From NCBI GenBank assembly GCA_949746285.1, contig CATJZH010000064.1:1-25849 (forward strand): a DNA stretch of 25,849 nucleotides. The letters run 5' to 3'. This document shows, one piece after another, positions 24,884 through 25,849 of this stretch (positions within the stretch are counted from its first letter, which is position 1; each line of letters starts with the position of its first letter). The notes beneath the pieces were generated by a model. That model worked only from the letters and a program-made list of their open reading frames with translations, ran no database searches and was not told where the DNA came from. Made by a program: the position numbers and the translations under genes. The DNA comes from an uncultured Clostridia bacterium. Lineage in GTDB: Bacteria; Bacillota; Clostridia; TANB77; CAG-508.

Positions 24884-25828
24884 ATGAAATATATTGGAAA
24901 AACGATTGATCTAAAAAAGTATACTTTATATGACGAAATAAGAAAAGGTTTATATGAATATAGAGCTAGAAATCCAGAATTATTGAATGATAGAAAAAAT
25001 CATAATAGATTCTATTTTAAAAGAACAATATGGACAGAAGATACTCATATAAGTGAGTTTTTGGGATTTTTATTAGGAAAAAAGAATGGAATTAAAGTTT
25101 GTGAATGTGAATTATATAAAGCACCATTATTATTAAATAACAAATTTGATTATGGAGTAATTAGTTATGAGAAAACATGTCAAGATGATATTTTAATTTC
25201 TCCAGGACTTATAATAAAAGATTTTTTAGAAAAACAAAATTCAGATAAAGAAATTTATAATGGAACAGATATCGATACTATAATGGATTCTATATTTGGT
25301 TATATGAATAGAAATGGAAGACCGTATCAAGAGTTTTTAGATTTTAAACAAGATTTTATAAATATGGCAATTTATGATTTAAAATATATGAATCCAGATA
25401 GGAGATTAAATAATTGGTTTATTCGAAAAAATAAAAAAACAGGACAGTTGGATTTATATCCAATGTTTGATAATGAAATGATTTTAGGATTTGATAATGA
25501 TTTAAATGATGGGAAATTATCAGAAGAAACATTAGAAAAAGAAGATTTAAAGAGAAAGTCAGCTATTTTATTGCCAAAAGATTTTGTAGAACAGAAATCT
25601 ACATCAGATTATAGAGAGTTTATGGAGTATTTATTAAAAAAATATCCAGTTCAAACTACAAAGGCATTAGAGCAAGTTTCTAATGTGACTGCAGAAGACT
25701 TAGAAGAAATATTAAATAGTATTGAAGATGTAAGAGAAGAAAGAACAAAAAGTGCAGTTCAATTATTTAATAAAAGGGAAGAAGAATTAAATAAAATTTA
25801 TGAGAAACATAAAGAACGAATAAGATAA
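24884..25828 (+). CDS. HipA-like kinase-fold protein (314 aa)
   Basis: Probable phosphotransferase-fold protein of unknown target. Seen, in kinase order: a strand with YFKR (Lys46, possible ATP lysine), helix SEFLGFLLGKKNGIKVCE (57-74, Glu58 as the Lys partner), hinge-like GVISYEK (91-97), catalytic-loop-like NPDRRLNNW (170-178; D172, N176/N177) and DFG-equivalent YPMFDNE (192-198; D196). This resembles the C-terminal kinase core of HipA rather than Hanks kinases. The HipA N-terminal subdomain is missing or very short, no glycine-rich loop is obvious, and no HipB-like antitoxin gene is adjacent. The last 90 residues are helical and charged. ATG has TTGGAGGT upstream and its own promoter; the window ends 21 nt after the stop. 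Confidence 0.72.
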   Translation: MKYIGKTIDLKKYTLYDEIRKGLYEYRARNPELLNDRKNHNRFYFKRTIWTEDTHISEFLGFLLGKKNGIKVCECELYKAPLLLNNKFDYGVISYEKTCQDDILISPGLIIKDFLEKQNSDKEIYNGTDIDTIMDSIFGYMNRNGRPYQEFLDFKQDFINMAIYDLKYMNPDRRLNNWFIRKNKKTGQLDLYPMFDNEMILGFDNDLNDGKLSEETLEKEDLKRKSAILLPKDFVEQKSTSDYREFMEYLLKKYPVQTTKALEQVSNVTAEDLEEILNSIEDVREERTKSAVQLFNKREEELNKIYEKHKERIR

Positions 25829-25849
25829 AATTTTAAGTTTAAATAATTT

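Overview
The window is very A+T-rich, with AGA/ATA/TTA-dominated codon use, AGGAGG-type ribosome binding sites, TTGACA/TATAAT promoters about 17 nt apart, several TTG starts and dense same-strand operons. Gene content (zinc-type L32, Der, PlsY, GpsA, Dtd, MiaB next to MutS) fits a low-GC Firmicute, most likely an uncultured gut-type Clostridia. That placement is inference from composition and gene order; there is no rRNA or other marker here to fix it.

Layout. 26-2548: an 840-residue adenosine-deaminase-like protein with an extra C-terminal Rossmann-like domain, closed by a terminator. 2700-3622: an unknown helical protein, then rpmF (L32) behind a strong promoter that carries a perfect inverted repeat. 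3667-4359: a self-contained cassette (extended -10 promoter, one unknown gene, strong terminator) with visibly higher G+C than everything around it, probably a recent arrival. 4434-6624: a dCMP deaminase and a GT-C-like membrane protein with a TTG start. 6690-13774: a long operon, der, a frameshifted membrane-protein gene, plsY, two unknown genes (one with a tentative ADP-ribosyltransferase-like region), gpsA, a zinc-ribbon protein and dtd. It combines ribosome assembly, phospholipid precursor synthesis (GpsA makes glycerol 3-phosphate, PlsY acylates it) and tRNA proofreading.

13777-15105: two divergent unknown genes (a 93-residue protein on minus, a lipoprotein on plus) separated by a near-palindromic element of about 300 bp. 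Its arms contain mirror-image promoters and almost identical 5' leaders; this is the most unusual non-coding structure in the window. 15147-17002 (minus): asd (lysine/threonine/methionine/cell-wall precursor synthesis) and a membrane-anchored J-domain protein, divergent from miaB with back-to-back promoters. 17133-22763: miaB, a double-HTH protein, a second helical-repeat protein and mutS. Both middle proteins carry repeats resembling mTERF motifs. 22830-24680: asnB, ended by a G+C-rich hairpin. 24884-25828: a HipA-like kinase-fold protein with its own extended -10 promoter.

No tRNA, rRNA, CRISPR array, insertion sequence or prophage gene was seen. Candidates for something undescribed are the deaminase/Rossmann fusion, the 300-bp palindrome with twin leaders, and the mTERF-like pair between miaB and mutS.
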